This document shows, piece by piece, positions 47,251 through 58,440 of a stretch of DNA of 64,000 nt. The DNA comes from Vandiemenella viatica (taxonomy: Eukaryota > Arthropoda > Insecta > Orthoptera > Morabidae): contig JARYHS010013631.1 of the NCBI GenBank assembly GCA_031002005.1, positions 69,127,832 through 69,191,831 of the forward strand, given 5' to 3'. The translations under genes and the position numbers were made by a program. The notes under the pieces were generated by a model that was not told the origin of the DNA, ran no database searches, and worked only from the letters and a program-made list of their open reading frames with translations. Each line of letters opens with the position of its first letter. Positions within the stretch are counted from its first letter, which is position 1.

Positions 47251-49113
47251 AAGGAAGCAAGCTATTTTCAGAAATTAATTACAAAGCAGAGAAAGCAGCT
47301 AGAGGCGAGATTAAAAGCTTTATAGGTATTTAAGAACCTGTAGTCTCATTTAAAATATGTCTTAAAGCCATTCTAATCATATTAGCGCACTCGAGTAATT
47401 GTGTAACACTTCGGACAGCAGATTTTGGCTACAGGTGAATAACCAAGCCATATTTGGTATCAAAGGAAAAATAATCTTATTAAAAGCTGAAAAAACTTTG
47501 AACCTTCTAACTGTAAAACGATCGAAGTTAGTAACAAATTGCGTCGTATTACAAAATGACTGTTTATGGCGAATCTGTTAGACCTACAGAAATTTTTATA
47601 AGGATATAAACTTAAATCTATCTACTGTTAAAGTTTCAGAACGTTTGGAGCTGAGATTGTAGAACTATTTCGCACAGTTGGACTTTGAACTTGCAGGGGG
47701 GTACACGAAAACTAGAGGTTGATAGGTCGGTGCAGTGCGTTGTGCTCCAGACAGGAAGTGGGTGTGTGTAGACCCACATGCTGAGGCAGACATCTTAGAA
47801 TTTTGGTAGTGCCGTGGAACCTTCGTAACTAACATGTGACTTTTGAATTTCAATAAGGGGTTTGGTTTGGTCTGGTCTGATTGCATTTCATGACTTGCAA
47901 TCTAAAATTTGGTGAAGAATTTTCCGATAGCCATTGATTGTAGTGGACTTGTAATTATTTCCAAGAATATAGTGAACTTTAGCTTTGAAACAATAGCATT
48001 GACTTTCTTTCATGATGTTAACCTAACCTTTCCTTGCTTGGAGTTTAAATCAAGACAAGGGGCAGCTGAGATAAGTTCATGCAATCGATAATCCAGTGGC
48101 TACATAATACACGGTTGGAGGTAAGGTGTTAAGCTGATATTATAACCCCAGTATGCAGTTTTGTCCCTTACCAAGCATATTACTGCAAAAATTACGTTTT
48201 TAAAAAAACTGGATTTGAATTATAATAAAGTTCCTTGAACTGTCATGGTAATGGTACAATTATGATACTAAGGAAAATGGAAATGGATTTTAGATAATGT
48301 AAGTAACAAAGGATAGGGAAAATAACCCATCACTCTTGAAAGTTGTGATGAGGGTACAACACATGTTCCCTATTGTTTGCTTTTTTTTTGATGGAACAAT
48401 TGTTACTTAAGTTGCAGCAAGGAGTAAAACCCATGAAACATGCCATGGTTAATTTCCTGTACTGGATTTATGCTACTAAAGGAAAACTTAAGACATTTCA
48501 GTAGAATATTAAAGCACTCTGTTCTACTTATTTATTAGATAAGGATGGAGAAGAAGTTACGAAGGATTTGAAAAAGGCAGAGATTTTAAGTAACTGATTT
48601 TGTGAGAGCGTTAGGGACAATAAATCAGAAACAAGAGGTTCTTAATCGGATAACGAGCTTAACAAAACAATTTGAAATGAGCAAACCATAAAATTAAAAT
48701 TCATCCTGAGGATATCATGAAGCAACTAAGAAAGCTGAAAAAAAAGGGCTGGTGTAGATAACATTACTACAGATATCTTAAAGATAGCAGGATGTGACAT
48801 TGTACCTTATCTTAAAATATTATTTTAACTGAATCTGGATACTTGTAGCTTACCACAGGATTAGAAAAGTGCGATAGTAGTGCCGATACATAAAGGAGGA
48901 ATGAGAAATAGAGTTGAAAATTATAGGCCAATTACCTTGACATCTGTGGTAGGTAAATTAATTGAGAGATTGATATGCAACTACATCAGAAATATATGTG
49001 AGGAGTGTAAGTGGTTTTCAAGGAGGCAGCATGGCTTTAGGCAAGGATATTCATGTGAATCTCAGTTGGTGGGATATATGCAAGATATTACGGACGAAAT
49101 GGACAAGAGTGGT
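47251..49113 (+). mobile_element. Second non-LTR retrotransposon, 5' part (copy B)
   Basis: Matches 14780-15578 but has about 1.08 kb more at 47367-48445, where copy A joins CTTAAAG directly to TTTTCCTGTCCTGG. Within the extra DNA I recognise nothing. The reverse-transcriptase start is at 48880-49113 with VPIHKGG, VENYRPITLTSVVG, FSRRQHGFRQGYSCESQL and MQDITDEMDK. The LTR element cuts it at 49114; the rest follows at 53675. Confidence 0.78.
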
Positions 49114-49997
49114 TGTAACGTTCCCACCCCTCCTTTTAATTATTCTCGGCTAATGGATTATTGATTAATCATCGGACTTCATTGTCGGAGATTGACTGCA
49201 TTCATTCTATATCAGGTCACAAGGTGAATGGGTGAAACTTTTATAAAGAAATAAAACTTGGGTAGCTGTACCACACTAATTTGAATTTATATTCTGATAA
49301 CAAGAACACTTTGATACACTAACAGTCCTCTGTTCAGACCAATATATTCAATTTTAAATTATCTTGATAAGACAGTTATATACATACTTCTAATGTTCTT
49401 AGTTTCTTCACTATAAACCTATAGCGAGAGTGAGTCTTCAGCACACACAGAGAGAGAGAGGAACAAAACATAGAAGAATGAACTTACATAATTCACGGCA
49501 GGGCCACCACGAGGAGCAGATCCGCAAACTTCAACTCCGCAACTGAGCAAGACTGAGGACGCTATCATCTCCTTGGGGCTTTTTATCGTACCCGGCTAAT
49601 GGTATTCCAGTGGGCTTGGGCCTTCTGGGAGGGTAGTACTACCAACATTGGCTTCTTGCCTCCCTGTTGGCGGGAGGACCATCTCTGCCAAATGGGAGGA
49701 AGCAAAGATTTCCACCGATACTACCCCACCCCAGGGGTGACTTTCTGTGTTTGTGTGGTAGCTACAATACCATCCTCCTCCCCACCAAGACTGAGGGTGG
49801 GAACTGGATGCTGGACCCTTTCAGCGTGGCCTAGCCGCCATGACAGCAGTCTGTAGCCCACCTGAAAATCTTAAAATAAAATCTCCCTGCCTCACGCTTG
49901 CTAATATAATTAAAATCCCTTAATGCTATTCTTATTCTAATCAAATACTACTTCTTCAAGTTCCTAATTAGAATTTTAATAATCTTGTGACATCACA
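49114..49997 (-). repeat. LTR, 3' copy in element orientation (copy B)
   Basis: 884 bases, TGTAACG to ATCACA on the plus strand. It holds about 270 bases (roughly 49220-49490, including an AGAGAGAGAG tract) that the partner LTR lacks, so the two LTRs differ far more from each other than copy A's from copy B's. Confidence 0.78.
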
Positions 49998-51471
49998 ATA
50001 CCCCCCGATTAAATGTGCCTTACTTCGATAGGAATCCAGGTACCATTTGTCATCACTACTGCACAACACACCCTGGGAAGGCAACTTCCTGTCGTTATCG
50101 GTTGCGGGTTAAGTCGGTGCCTCGCCGACCAGCTGACCTGGATGAGTGAGGCCAGTACGGGTCGCCGTGTTTGTTGACAGATCAGCAGATTAGGGGAAAG
50201 GGTGCTGCCCCTTTCTATATGTATCTCCCGGCTGGTCCCTCTGGGCAGCAGTTTCGCTGTGAACATACATTCCTTTGTATGAAGTTTCCCTTCAGCCTCT
50301 TATGATCAGCTGAGCTCAATTTCTTGATACAGCTTGGGTAATTACAAAAGATACACATCTTATAACCATGGTTCTCTTAAACTACACAAACATTTATAGA
50401 ATAAGCAACTATTACATTAAAAAAACCTTTTAAAGAACCTGAATTACTAGTACTAATAATTATATAACAAATCATTATATAAAACAAAACTAGCAGCCAC
50501 TATTACAAAGAATTACGAAAAACACACAAATATAAGGCAATAACAAAAATAGGTATTTACAAAATCATTTCAGACTAGTATTAAGATACAAACACCTCTT
50601 TCTGTGGAAGGATAATACCAATAGTGAACTCGTTACTTTAACCTAGTCCAACCATCTGTACTAAACATAAATACACAATATATTTTAGTAGTCTTTTCAC
50701 TATTTTACTCATTTATTAACAACAGTATTATTTGCACTATTATACATTTGAATAACATTCATATCATCTGTCACGGTTTTCAGAGTCAAGCTTAGATCTG
50801 TGTGGTAGAAATGTCAACTCTTACTTATCTCAAAATCCTGGAATGTTTTCTCATGGAGGCTTTATCCTAAATTTGAAAGCTGTCCTACTTTTCCAAAGGA
50901 AGGTTTTATTTCTTTGTCTTACAAAAGAGAAATGGAATACTAATTTCTTTTATCTGCTACTTTAACTCACTTATCTTTACATGGCCTTTCTTCATTACTC
51001 TGTCTGCAGTTAACGCCATCCCCATTACATAACTTCGAAATAATCTGACAACCTTCCATTTATTTTATGACATCTTAAAATATACCTTGGAATCAATGAA
51101 TAATTACCTATTCCCTCTCCAAACACTCTTAGCTTCTAATAAATACATATTTTAACTATTACAATTCATACATTATTTCCACAATATGCTCCAGGACTCA
51201 GAAGACATAGCGGGATAATCACCTGTTTCGTGTTTGCTCAGTGTTTGCATACCTTACTGTGGGGGACACGGAGGGTGGAAGGATACCGTTAGGTCGCTTT
51301 TGTCTGCAGTCACTTGTGAGTCCGGGGGCCGGCTGTCCCCTTCCCCCAGCTCTGACAAAGGTCTAGATGGCCACATTTGGCAGTGAATCACTGTATATAT
51401 ACTTTCCTAACTGCTTGCTTGTCATACTGAGGTGTGGGAGGGCCTTGATGCTCTCCTCCCACACTTGCATG

Positions 51472-52736
51472 TCACATATTCGGCCTCTCTTCCTCATAAA
51501 ATTCATCCATGTCCGCCAATATTCTCAGGGCATCGGGGATGGTCTTTATATGGGCGGCAAGTAGCTGCCGCTTGGCCCATTCGGGTAGTCGGTGAAAAAC
51601 AGCATCTATAATCTCAGTCTCAATGGGCAGGTCAAGGTACTGGACTTGAGCAATTTCTTTCAAAAAAAAATTCTCTTAGTGTTCTGTCTTTGGCCTGAAA
51701 TCAGGGACCAGACATTAACAATCTTTTGCATCTTCGCTGGGTTGTTACTGACCAGTATTGGGCATGAAATCCCTCCTAGACTTCTCATATGAGCTCAAGG
51801 TTTTCCTTGCCGAATCAAACACTATTTACATTCTCCAGCAAGATGTTTACCAAAAAGGTAGATTTTTCTATCCTCTGACATGGGGTGTGACTCGAAAAAA
51901 TGGTTGAAATTTTCACAGAACTCCATCGGATGGATCCTAGACTCCTTCCCACTAAATTTTTCCCACTTTATCTGATTTTCTGGCAGTATTTGCCATGGTA
52001 TAACACCCCCTGGATCACTATTAACTAACTGGTTATTCCCGCTATTCTCCGTCTCAAGAAAAGCCGGTGGACAGCGCATGGGTTGACCTAGTGATGTATG
52101 ACTTAATTGGGTTTCTCAGGCAGCCTCCGGACCAACTTCCAGTGGCTGGCTGAGTGACATACTATTATTTTCTCTTACATTAATTTTCAAATTCACAAGG
52201 CGACATTCGTACCTCTTAAAAGCAGAATTATTTACCGCTTCCACGCCACGTAATGTTTCATGAAGTTCATTAATTATTTTGTATTTCTCTTTCAATTCAT
52301 TCTTTAACAAACTTACTTCACTCTGCAAATACCTTACGTTACCCTCAGTTACAACACATCTACTATCTACATTTTCTGACAAGTATCTTTTGATCTTATC
52401 TTCAAACAGACAAAATTTTGCATCTAGCATTTCAAATACTTGATCGGCCATCCCATCATTAAACCTGTCAAAATTTGTCTCTAACATATTTGAAAATCTA
52501 TTCATCATAGCTGTGCCAAAATTGCTCAACTGCTGATCATAAGCATTAATGATACCGGCCTCTTCACAATGCTGTTGTCCTTGGTGGCACGGCGACCACT
52601 GATGGGTGCCCTCAATGTCAAGTCCTCCAGAGTCAGGTTCGCGGGTGCTCGACATTTCTTTATCCTGCTCCAGGTCCCCTTCGGAGACAGATCGTCCCCG
52701 CCTGGCTGCCTCCCTTGTTCCGAACAGTGGCGACAT
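51472..52736 (-). pseudogene. LTR element gag-like protein (copy B)
   Basis: 52736-52116 is open for 206 codons: an acidic, Ser-rich start, FGTAMMNRFSNMLETNFDRF, MADQVFEMLDAKF, then a probable coiled coil with LKNELKEKYKIINELHETL. An in-frame TGA (52113-52115) is followed in the same frame by 52079-51822 with WEKFSGKESRIHPMEFCENF and MSEDRKIYLFGKHLAG, a retrotransposon capsid-like segment. After a frameshift, 51663-51472 gives IDAVFHRLPEWAKRQLLAAH and FYEEERPNM. No zinc knuckle is seen. The same TGA is in copy A, so it predates the A/B split. Gag builds the particle carrying the element RNA. Confidence 0.68.
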
Positions 52737-53045
52737 TGCTGACCTTGGTCAAACTCGCTGTCTACTCAGTACAGGATGGTTCCCAAGTTCCAAACTGGTA
52801 GACGGGATGTTGGTCAGCATTCCTTGTCCCGCTCCTGCTTCTGGAAATCTCGGAACGTCTTGTGCTTCAGCCGATGTTAATCTACTTTGCGTTGCACTCT
52901 TTCCTGCCTGTGCTCTGTGCTGTCTTCAGTCTTTCACACTTTAAAATGAGTAAGAGTTCTCTGCCAATTATTGCCACCACAGATTGTAAAAAAAAAAAAA
53001 AAAAATATCAATTGAATGCTTGTGTCGTTTTCACAGTTGCCATCT

Positions 53046-53674
53046 TGTAACGTTCCCACCCCTCTTTTAATTATTCTCGGCTAACTGATTATTGATTTAT
53101 CATCGGACTTAATTGCTGGAGATTGATTGCATTCATTCAATATCATATCACAAGATGAAAGGGCCACCGCACGTAGCGGATCTGCGAACTTCAACTCCAC
53201 AACACTGAGCAAAACTGACCAGAACTGAGCAAGACTGAGGACACTATCATCTCCTTGTGGCTTTTTATCATACCCGGCTAACGGTACTCCGGTGGGCTTG
53301 GACCTTCTGGGAGGGTAGTACTACCAACATTGGATTCTTGCCTCCCCGTTGGTGGGAGGACTATCTCTGCCAAATGAGAGGAAGCACAGATTTCCACCAA
53401 TGCTACCCCACCCCAGAGGTAACTTTTTGGGTTTGTGGTGTGGCTACTATACCATCCTGCTCTCCATCAAGACTGAGAGCGCAAACTTGGTGCTGGACCT
53501 CTTCCTCGTGGCCTAGCCGTCATGACAGCAGTCTGTAAGCCCACCTGAAAATATCTAAAAAATAAAATCTCTTTGCCCCACTCTCACTACCCTAATTAAA
53601 TTCCTTAATGCTATTCTTATTCTAATTAAATGCTACTTAAAGTTTATAATTTTATACTGTATTTTGGTGTCACA
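53046..53674 (-). repeat. LTR, 5' copy in element orientation (copy B)
   Basis: 629 bases, TGTAACG to GTGTCACA on the plus strand. It lacks the ~270-base segment of the other LTR. Copy A's matching LTR stops at the N gap. Confidence 0.78.
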
Positions 53675-54504
53675 AGATCAAATTGATAGTGTAGCACCAG
53701 ATCTTTCAAAGGCTTTTGACGGAGTAAGCCATAAAATAGTAGTGAATAGGGTAAAAACTATTGGAGTGGATCAGAAAGTGATTTGCTGAGTAGAAGAATT
53801 TTTGAAAGGTAGAAAACAGAAACGAGGGTATGAAATGCAGTATCAAAAGAAGTGGAAGTAAAAATGGGAGTGCCGTATCGTATTGGGACCATCTCTATTC
53901 ATTATGCTAATGAAAAATTGTGTTGATCATTTACTATCAGAAATTATATTGTTGGCGGATGACATAATGCTATATAAAAGGATCAAAACGGTAGAGGAAT
54001 GTAAACAGTTGCAGGGTGATCTGGACAGGATATCTAATTGGGTTGGTAAATATGGAATGAAGATAAATGCAAAGAAGAGTCAGCTTATTAGATACACAAA
54101 TAATGAATATAAGGTGGGGAAAGAATTGTTTGCTGAAGACTTGAAATGTAAATATCTTGGAATTATTTTGGATAACAAACTTAACTGGGCAGGACACATA
54201 GGACAGGTGGTAGGAAAAGGTTGCACTTGTTGGAGAGAGTGATGAGGGGATGTACGAGAGAAGTCAAGGAATTGGGTTACAAAACTTTGGTCAGACCATT
54301 GCTCGAATATGGTAGTGTAGTATGGGACCCTCATTTTACGTATCAAATACAGGAGTTGGAGAGGGTGCAGAAAAGGGCTGCTAGATTTGTTTCTGGAAAT
54401 TATCGCTGAATGCAATCAGTGACGGATATGATAAAGGAGCTGGAATGGGACTCATTGGAAGACAGGAGGAGGGTGAAGAGGGTCATGGGAGTGTACAAGA
54501 TGTA
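53675..54504 (+). pseudogene. Second non-LTR element: reverse transcriptase continuation
   Basis: Directly after the LTR the frame resumes with QIDSVAPDLSKAFDGVSHKI. Then 53883-54242 carries ILLADDIMLYKRIKT (catalytic box, LADD), NWVGKYGMKINAKKSQLI and CKYLGIILDNKLNW. 54221-54409 carries LVRPLLEYGSVVWDPHF and VQKRAARFVSGNYR. This is the palm, thumb and C-terminal part of a CR1/L2-like enzyme. Several frameshifts and stops occur. A mariner interrupts it at 54505 and the 3' end resumes at 55817. Confidence 0.82.
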
Positions 54505-55816
54505 CGAGGTGTGTTCAAAAAAAGACCGAACTAATTAAATTGTGCGCCAATGGCTGCAGATAAAATTCTCCGACTACCGTGCACACTAGCGGCATCTCTC
54601 GGCAGGAGATTGCTGCACTCCGGTCACTGCATTAGTTTACAAGTGACAGCCAGTTGAGTGAGGTCGTGCGCAGAGTGCTAGTCAGATTAGTGAGAAAGCG
54701 AGAATGAAGGAATTGGAGGAGCAACGCGTCTGTGTGAAATATTTTGTTATACTTGGGAAAACTTTTACTGAAACAACTCCAATGCTTAAACAAGAATATG
54801 GCGATGACTGTATGAGCCGAAAGCAGGGCTATGAATGGTTTAAGTTCTTTAAGGAGGGCAGCAGTTTGGTTACTGAAGATCCAAGATCTGGTCAACCTTC
54901 CACATCAACAGACTACCACCATGTTGAGAGGGTTCGCACTATGATTCGTGAAAATCACCGTTTGACTGTCTGTGAGGTTGCTGAAGAAGTTGGCATAAGT
55001 GTATGGTCTTGTGCTCACATCCTGACAGAAAAACTTGGAATGCATTGTGTTGGTGCAAAAATGGTGCCGCGCTTGTTGATGGATGACCAGAAGGAGAATC
55101 GAGCTAGGATCTCTGAGGAGTTGCTTGAAAAAGCAAATGAGGACGAAAACTTCCTCAAATATATCATAACAGGCGATGAAACGTGGGTTTATGGGTATGA
55201 TGTGGAAACGAAGAGGCAGTCTTCACAATGGTTGGGGAAAGGATCTCCTTGACCAAAGAAAACGCGGATGGGTCGTCGAGCATCAAGGTGATGATGGTCA
55301 TGTTTTTTGATTGCAAAGGGGTTGTGCACCATGAATTTGTACCATGTGATCAAGCGGTAAACAAGGAAGTCTCCCAGAAATTCTGACACGATTGAGAGAT
55401 GCTGTGCATAGGGAAAGGCCTGAACTGTGGGAAAATCAGTCATGGATGTTGCACCATGACAACGCACCCGCTCACGCATCTTTGTTTGTCACGAATCATC
55501 GTAATCAGGTTTTGCCTCAACCACCCTATTCTCCAGACTTGGCTCCGGCAAACTATTTTCTCTTCCCAAAACTGAAAACGACTTTGAAAGATCGTCATTT
55601 CCAGGCCATAGAAGAAATTCAAGACAATGCAACAATTAAATTGCGCACCATCGGAGAAATTGCATTCCAGGAGGCATTCCAAAACTGGAAGAAATGATGG
55701 CAATGATGTATTGATAGTAAAGGAGAGTACTTTGAAGGGGACAGTGTGTAAAAGTTTGTATGATGAGCAATAAAGCAATTACAGCAGAAGTTCAGTCTTT
55801 TTTTGAACACACCTTG
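54505..55816 (+). mobile_element. Mariner transposon, 1312 bp, inserted in the non-LTR element
   Basis: Flanked by TA (54503-54504 and 55817-55818). The ends are inverted repeats of about 27 bases: C(G/A)AGGTGTGTTCAAAAAAA followed by GAC(C/T)GAAC. The length is typical of full mariners. The interrupted non-LTR element continues on both sides. It is the youngest layer in a three-level nest (non-LTR, LTR, mariner). Confidence 0.93.
54704..55697 (+). pseudogene. Mariner transposase, inactivated
   Basis: The ATG at 54704 opens 182 codons: a helix-turn-helix N-terminus (CVKYFVILGKTFTE, YEWFKFFKEG, EDPRSGQPST), a second helix-turn-helix (TVCEVAEEVGIS) and the first catalytic Asp in TGDETWVYGYD. 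A stop at 55250-55252 and frameshifts near 55280 and 55380 break it. The last part (55392-55697) holds HHDNAPAHA (second Asp) and PYSPDLAPANYFLFPKLK. In the family the third Asp normally stands where this copy has Asn (APANY instead of APxDY). Breaks plus a lost catalytic residue make it dead. Confidence 0.9.
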
Positions 55817-56152
55817 TATATTGGTAATGAAGCATGGAAAGATACTGGTGTAAGAATTAAAAGTAATGTGTGGAAGGGAAAAGATGACCATAACCACAAG
55901 CTGGCACTTGATTTCAGGTACAAGGGCGAAGGAAGATTATTTTTTTTAGGTAAGGGTGTCAGGGATTGTGGAATAAGTTACCAAGGGAAATAATGAATAA
56001 TTTGCCAAAAATGCTGAAAGAATTGAAAGTTAAAATTTGTAAATGGTAAATGTAGGTGGGTGCAGAAAAGTGGACAGATGGGTGTTTAGGGAAAGTGCCA
56101 CTGGAGTGTGTGCTCCATTGAAATTTAATTAAATATAATATAATATAATACT
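55817..56152 (+). mobile_element. Second non-LTR element, 3' end with AT-rich tail
   Basis: The C-terminal DHNHKLALDFRYKG segment (about 55885-55925) is followed by a decayed NKLPREIMNNLPKMLKELK-like part and a 3' UTR with GGTGGGTGCAGAAAAG and AGTGTGTGCTCCATTG. It ends in short ATATA repeats (56130-56152). This defines the 3' end of the family. Confidence 0.8.
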
Positions 56153-58440
56153 TATCTTACACTGTAAAAAACTAAAAAGAAGTCTGGGAGAAATAAGCCT
56201 TAAAATAGCATTCACCTAAATCTGATCATTTTAGGATCTCTGAAATAAAAATTGGGAATAATTTATCTCTGACAGTTTCATCATGCATGTGGCATAGTCA
56301 TGATATTGAACAGGATCAAAGGTGAACCTTGAAACCTTACCAAAGATGGTTGTAGGAAGGCAGGGTTAAAAACATAAAAAGATGATAAATACAAAAAAAA
56401 TGACAGTAATCAATAATTTTAAACAGTGGTGGACGTTGCTGACACCTAATGCACAAATATCTCATGCATGTAGAAAGTAAAAGTCGTTTCTGGTAAATAT
56501 CTTGACAAAAAAAAAAAAATGTGTGAGTGAAAGGATCTCAACAAAGCAGCAGTTTTTTTTTATAATTGTTGTACCTTATAGCCGGGGTTACGTGTAAGAT
56601 CAATATAATTGTTGCCAGAGATCAGTATTTATTGGAAGTAAATTTAGAATCACTCAGGAACTTCTTGTCATATATAAATAAAATTGTGTAATAAAAGGTA
56701 AGAATCATCATCAATTTACAACATACTGACTCCTTTTTACCATCCACCTTACTTCGAAATTCAAATTTTTCTTTCATATCTGATTGTTTCTTCATCTGAA
56801 ATGTTGAATAACAGTGGTGATGACAAGATGCCTTACATCATCCTCTTGTAATATTGCCATCTGCTTCTTATAAAGATTATAAATAATTTTTCTAGCTAGA
56901 AATTTAGGTCTTTGGAGAGACTTAAATAATGGATTGACTAAAGTGATTCTAAGTGGCGATAAAAGAATAATAATATTAATATTTAATATTTTGTTCCATT
57001 AGTATCATAAATAACCTTTTTGTAGATGAACAGATGCTGGAATTATCCGTTTCTGTTGATCCATCATATCATTAATTGTATTGACAGGACTGGTTCTATT
57101 ATACCTGTTTTTATTGATCTTTCTTTACTTATGTAAACTGTTTGTCATACACACATTAAAAAATTAATGATTGGTTTGGATTGCCATTTCAGGTTAGTAA
57201 CAAAACATAAAAAAATTTTGTTAATGGGTTATAAAATGTGTAGATTATCTTCCTATCATAAAGTATTTTTCTTTTTAAGATTTATTTTTGCAAAGATGTT
57301 GACTCGCAAAATTTTAAACTCTTGAATATATGCATGAGTATCTCAAGGCCCCTTCTGTTCATCCTACTTGCACATTTCTTTGTTATGTATGTACAAAATT
57401 TCCTTTAATTATTTATTGATAATTTCTTTGGAATCATACATGTTGTTTATAAAAATAAGGGAGAAAGTAAAACTGTCACCACAGATGAAGCCAGGAGTTT
57501 CATGACAAACACACAAACAAGAATACACTTTACAATATTTTGGTATAAACTTCAATAATGATTAGAGGTGGGTATATGCAAGGGGACTGAATCATGGTGA
57601 ACTGTGATGTGTACATATCCAATTAACTTGCCACATGTTCTCCTCTATTCATAATTAAGGTTTATACTGAAATATACAGTACTGAAGTGTTTTTGTCATG
57701 GCCCTCGTGAGTAAAGGGTTACTTTCCTTATACTTTCTTATTTTCACTGCCTAACAGCATTTTAACTAGCATTATTAATAAACTATGGTTCTTATTGATT
57801 AATTAATTTGTCCTACACACCTACTTTTGTTTTTCATGAAGTTTTCGCTCAAATTCTTTTAATGTTTGTGAAAACTTGCTTACGATATTCCTCAGTAATT
57901 TACTTCAGTCTCTGACTCCCTTATGTTTTAAATAAGATGTGGTTATTTGTGGCAGATAATTGTGTAGGTATTTCCAATTCCACTACACATAAATGGTTGA
58001 TGAGGCCAGCCAACATTCATCATAATGAATGTCACACATCACCTAACATATGTCAGGGGTAAAATCAAAGCACGAGTACAGAAGTAATAAAACACAGACA
58101 AAATACAGCTTTATCTTTACTAACCTGCAGATTCTTACTTTCTTAAATTCATAAAACCTGAAAACATTAAAAAAGCTAACCAAAATATGCAATAAAAACT
58201 GAAGGAACAGAAAGGTAGCAATTTTTTTTATTTTTTTATTTTTTTATTTTTTTTTATTATTATTATTTTTTTTTTTTTTTTTTGGTATGCTGGTGCTGTT
58301 GCTTTGCTTCAGGCATGTTGTAATGTAAGGGTGAAAGATGTGAAAACTACGACTAAAGCAATGAATATGTGGATAACTAGTGCAATGATGTGTCAGCATG
58401 CCTATTTTAGTGAAAATCTCTGTAAGATATGTAATTTATC
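56153..58440. other. AT-rich intergenic region, no gene seen
   Basis: No frame or RNA gene that I can support. There is a T-rich low-complexity tract (TTTTTATTTT repeats then T runs) at 58217-58283, and short A runs near 56505-56518. Confidence 0.6.

Larger units (their letters stand above)
29540..53253 (+). repeat. Copy B of the >20-kb direct duplication
   Basis: Collinear with 1-21354. Features present only here include a 1337-bp transposon (32090-33426), about 1.77 kb in kinase intron 2 (37582-39347), a 130-bp insertion (40626-40755) and about 1.08 kb at 47367-48445. Missing here are the fold-back Tc1 element, about 140 bases after 44945 and about 240 bases near 51020. Copy B lies in the same contig as UTP18 and continues without break past the point where copy A stops. 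Confidence 0.93.
49114..53674 (-). mobile_element. Complete gag-only LTR retrotransposon (copy B)
   Basis: LTRs at 49114-49997 and 53046-53674 flank a 3.05-kb interior. In element (minus) orientation LTRs run TGTGA...GTTACA. A purine-rich ATCGGGGGGTAT just inside the 3' LTR is the candidate polypurine tract; TGGCAACTGTG, 3 bases inside the 5' LTR, is the candidate primer-binding site. Only gag-like frames (51472-52736) occur; no pol motif is seen. The insertion lies within a reverse-transcriptase frame that resumes at 53675. I could not find a convincing target duplication. It needs proteins from another element to move. Confidence 0.85.

Noticed and set aside
49108..53680. A 4-6 bp target duplication for the LTR element
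   Set aside because: Left flank (GTGGT) and right flank (AGATC) do not match; I could not define one.
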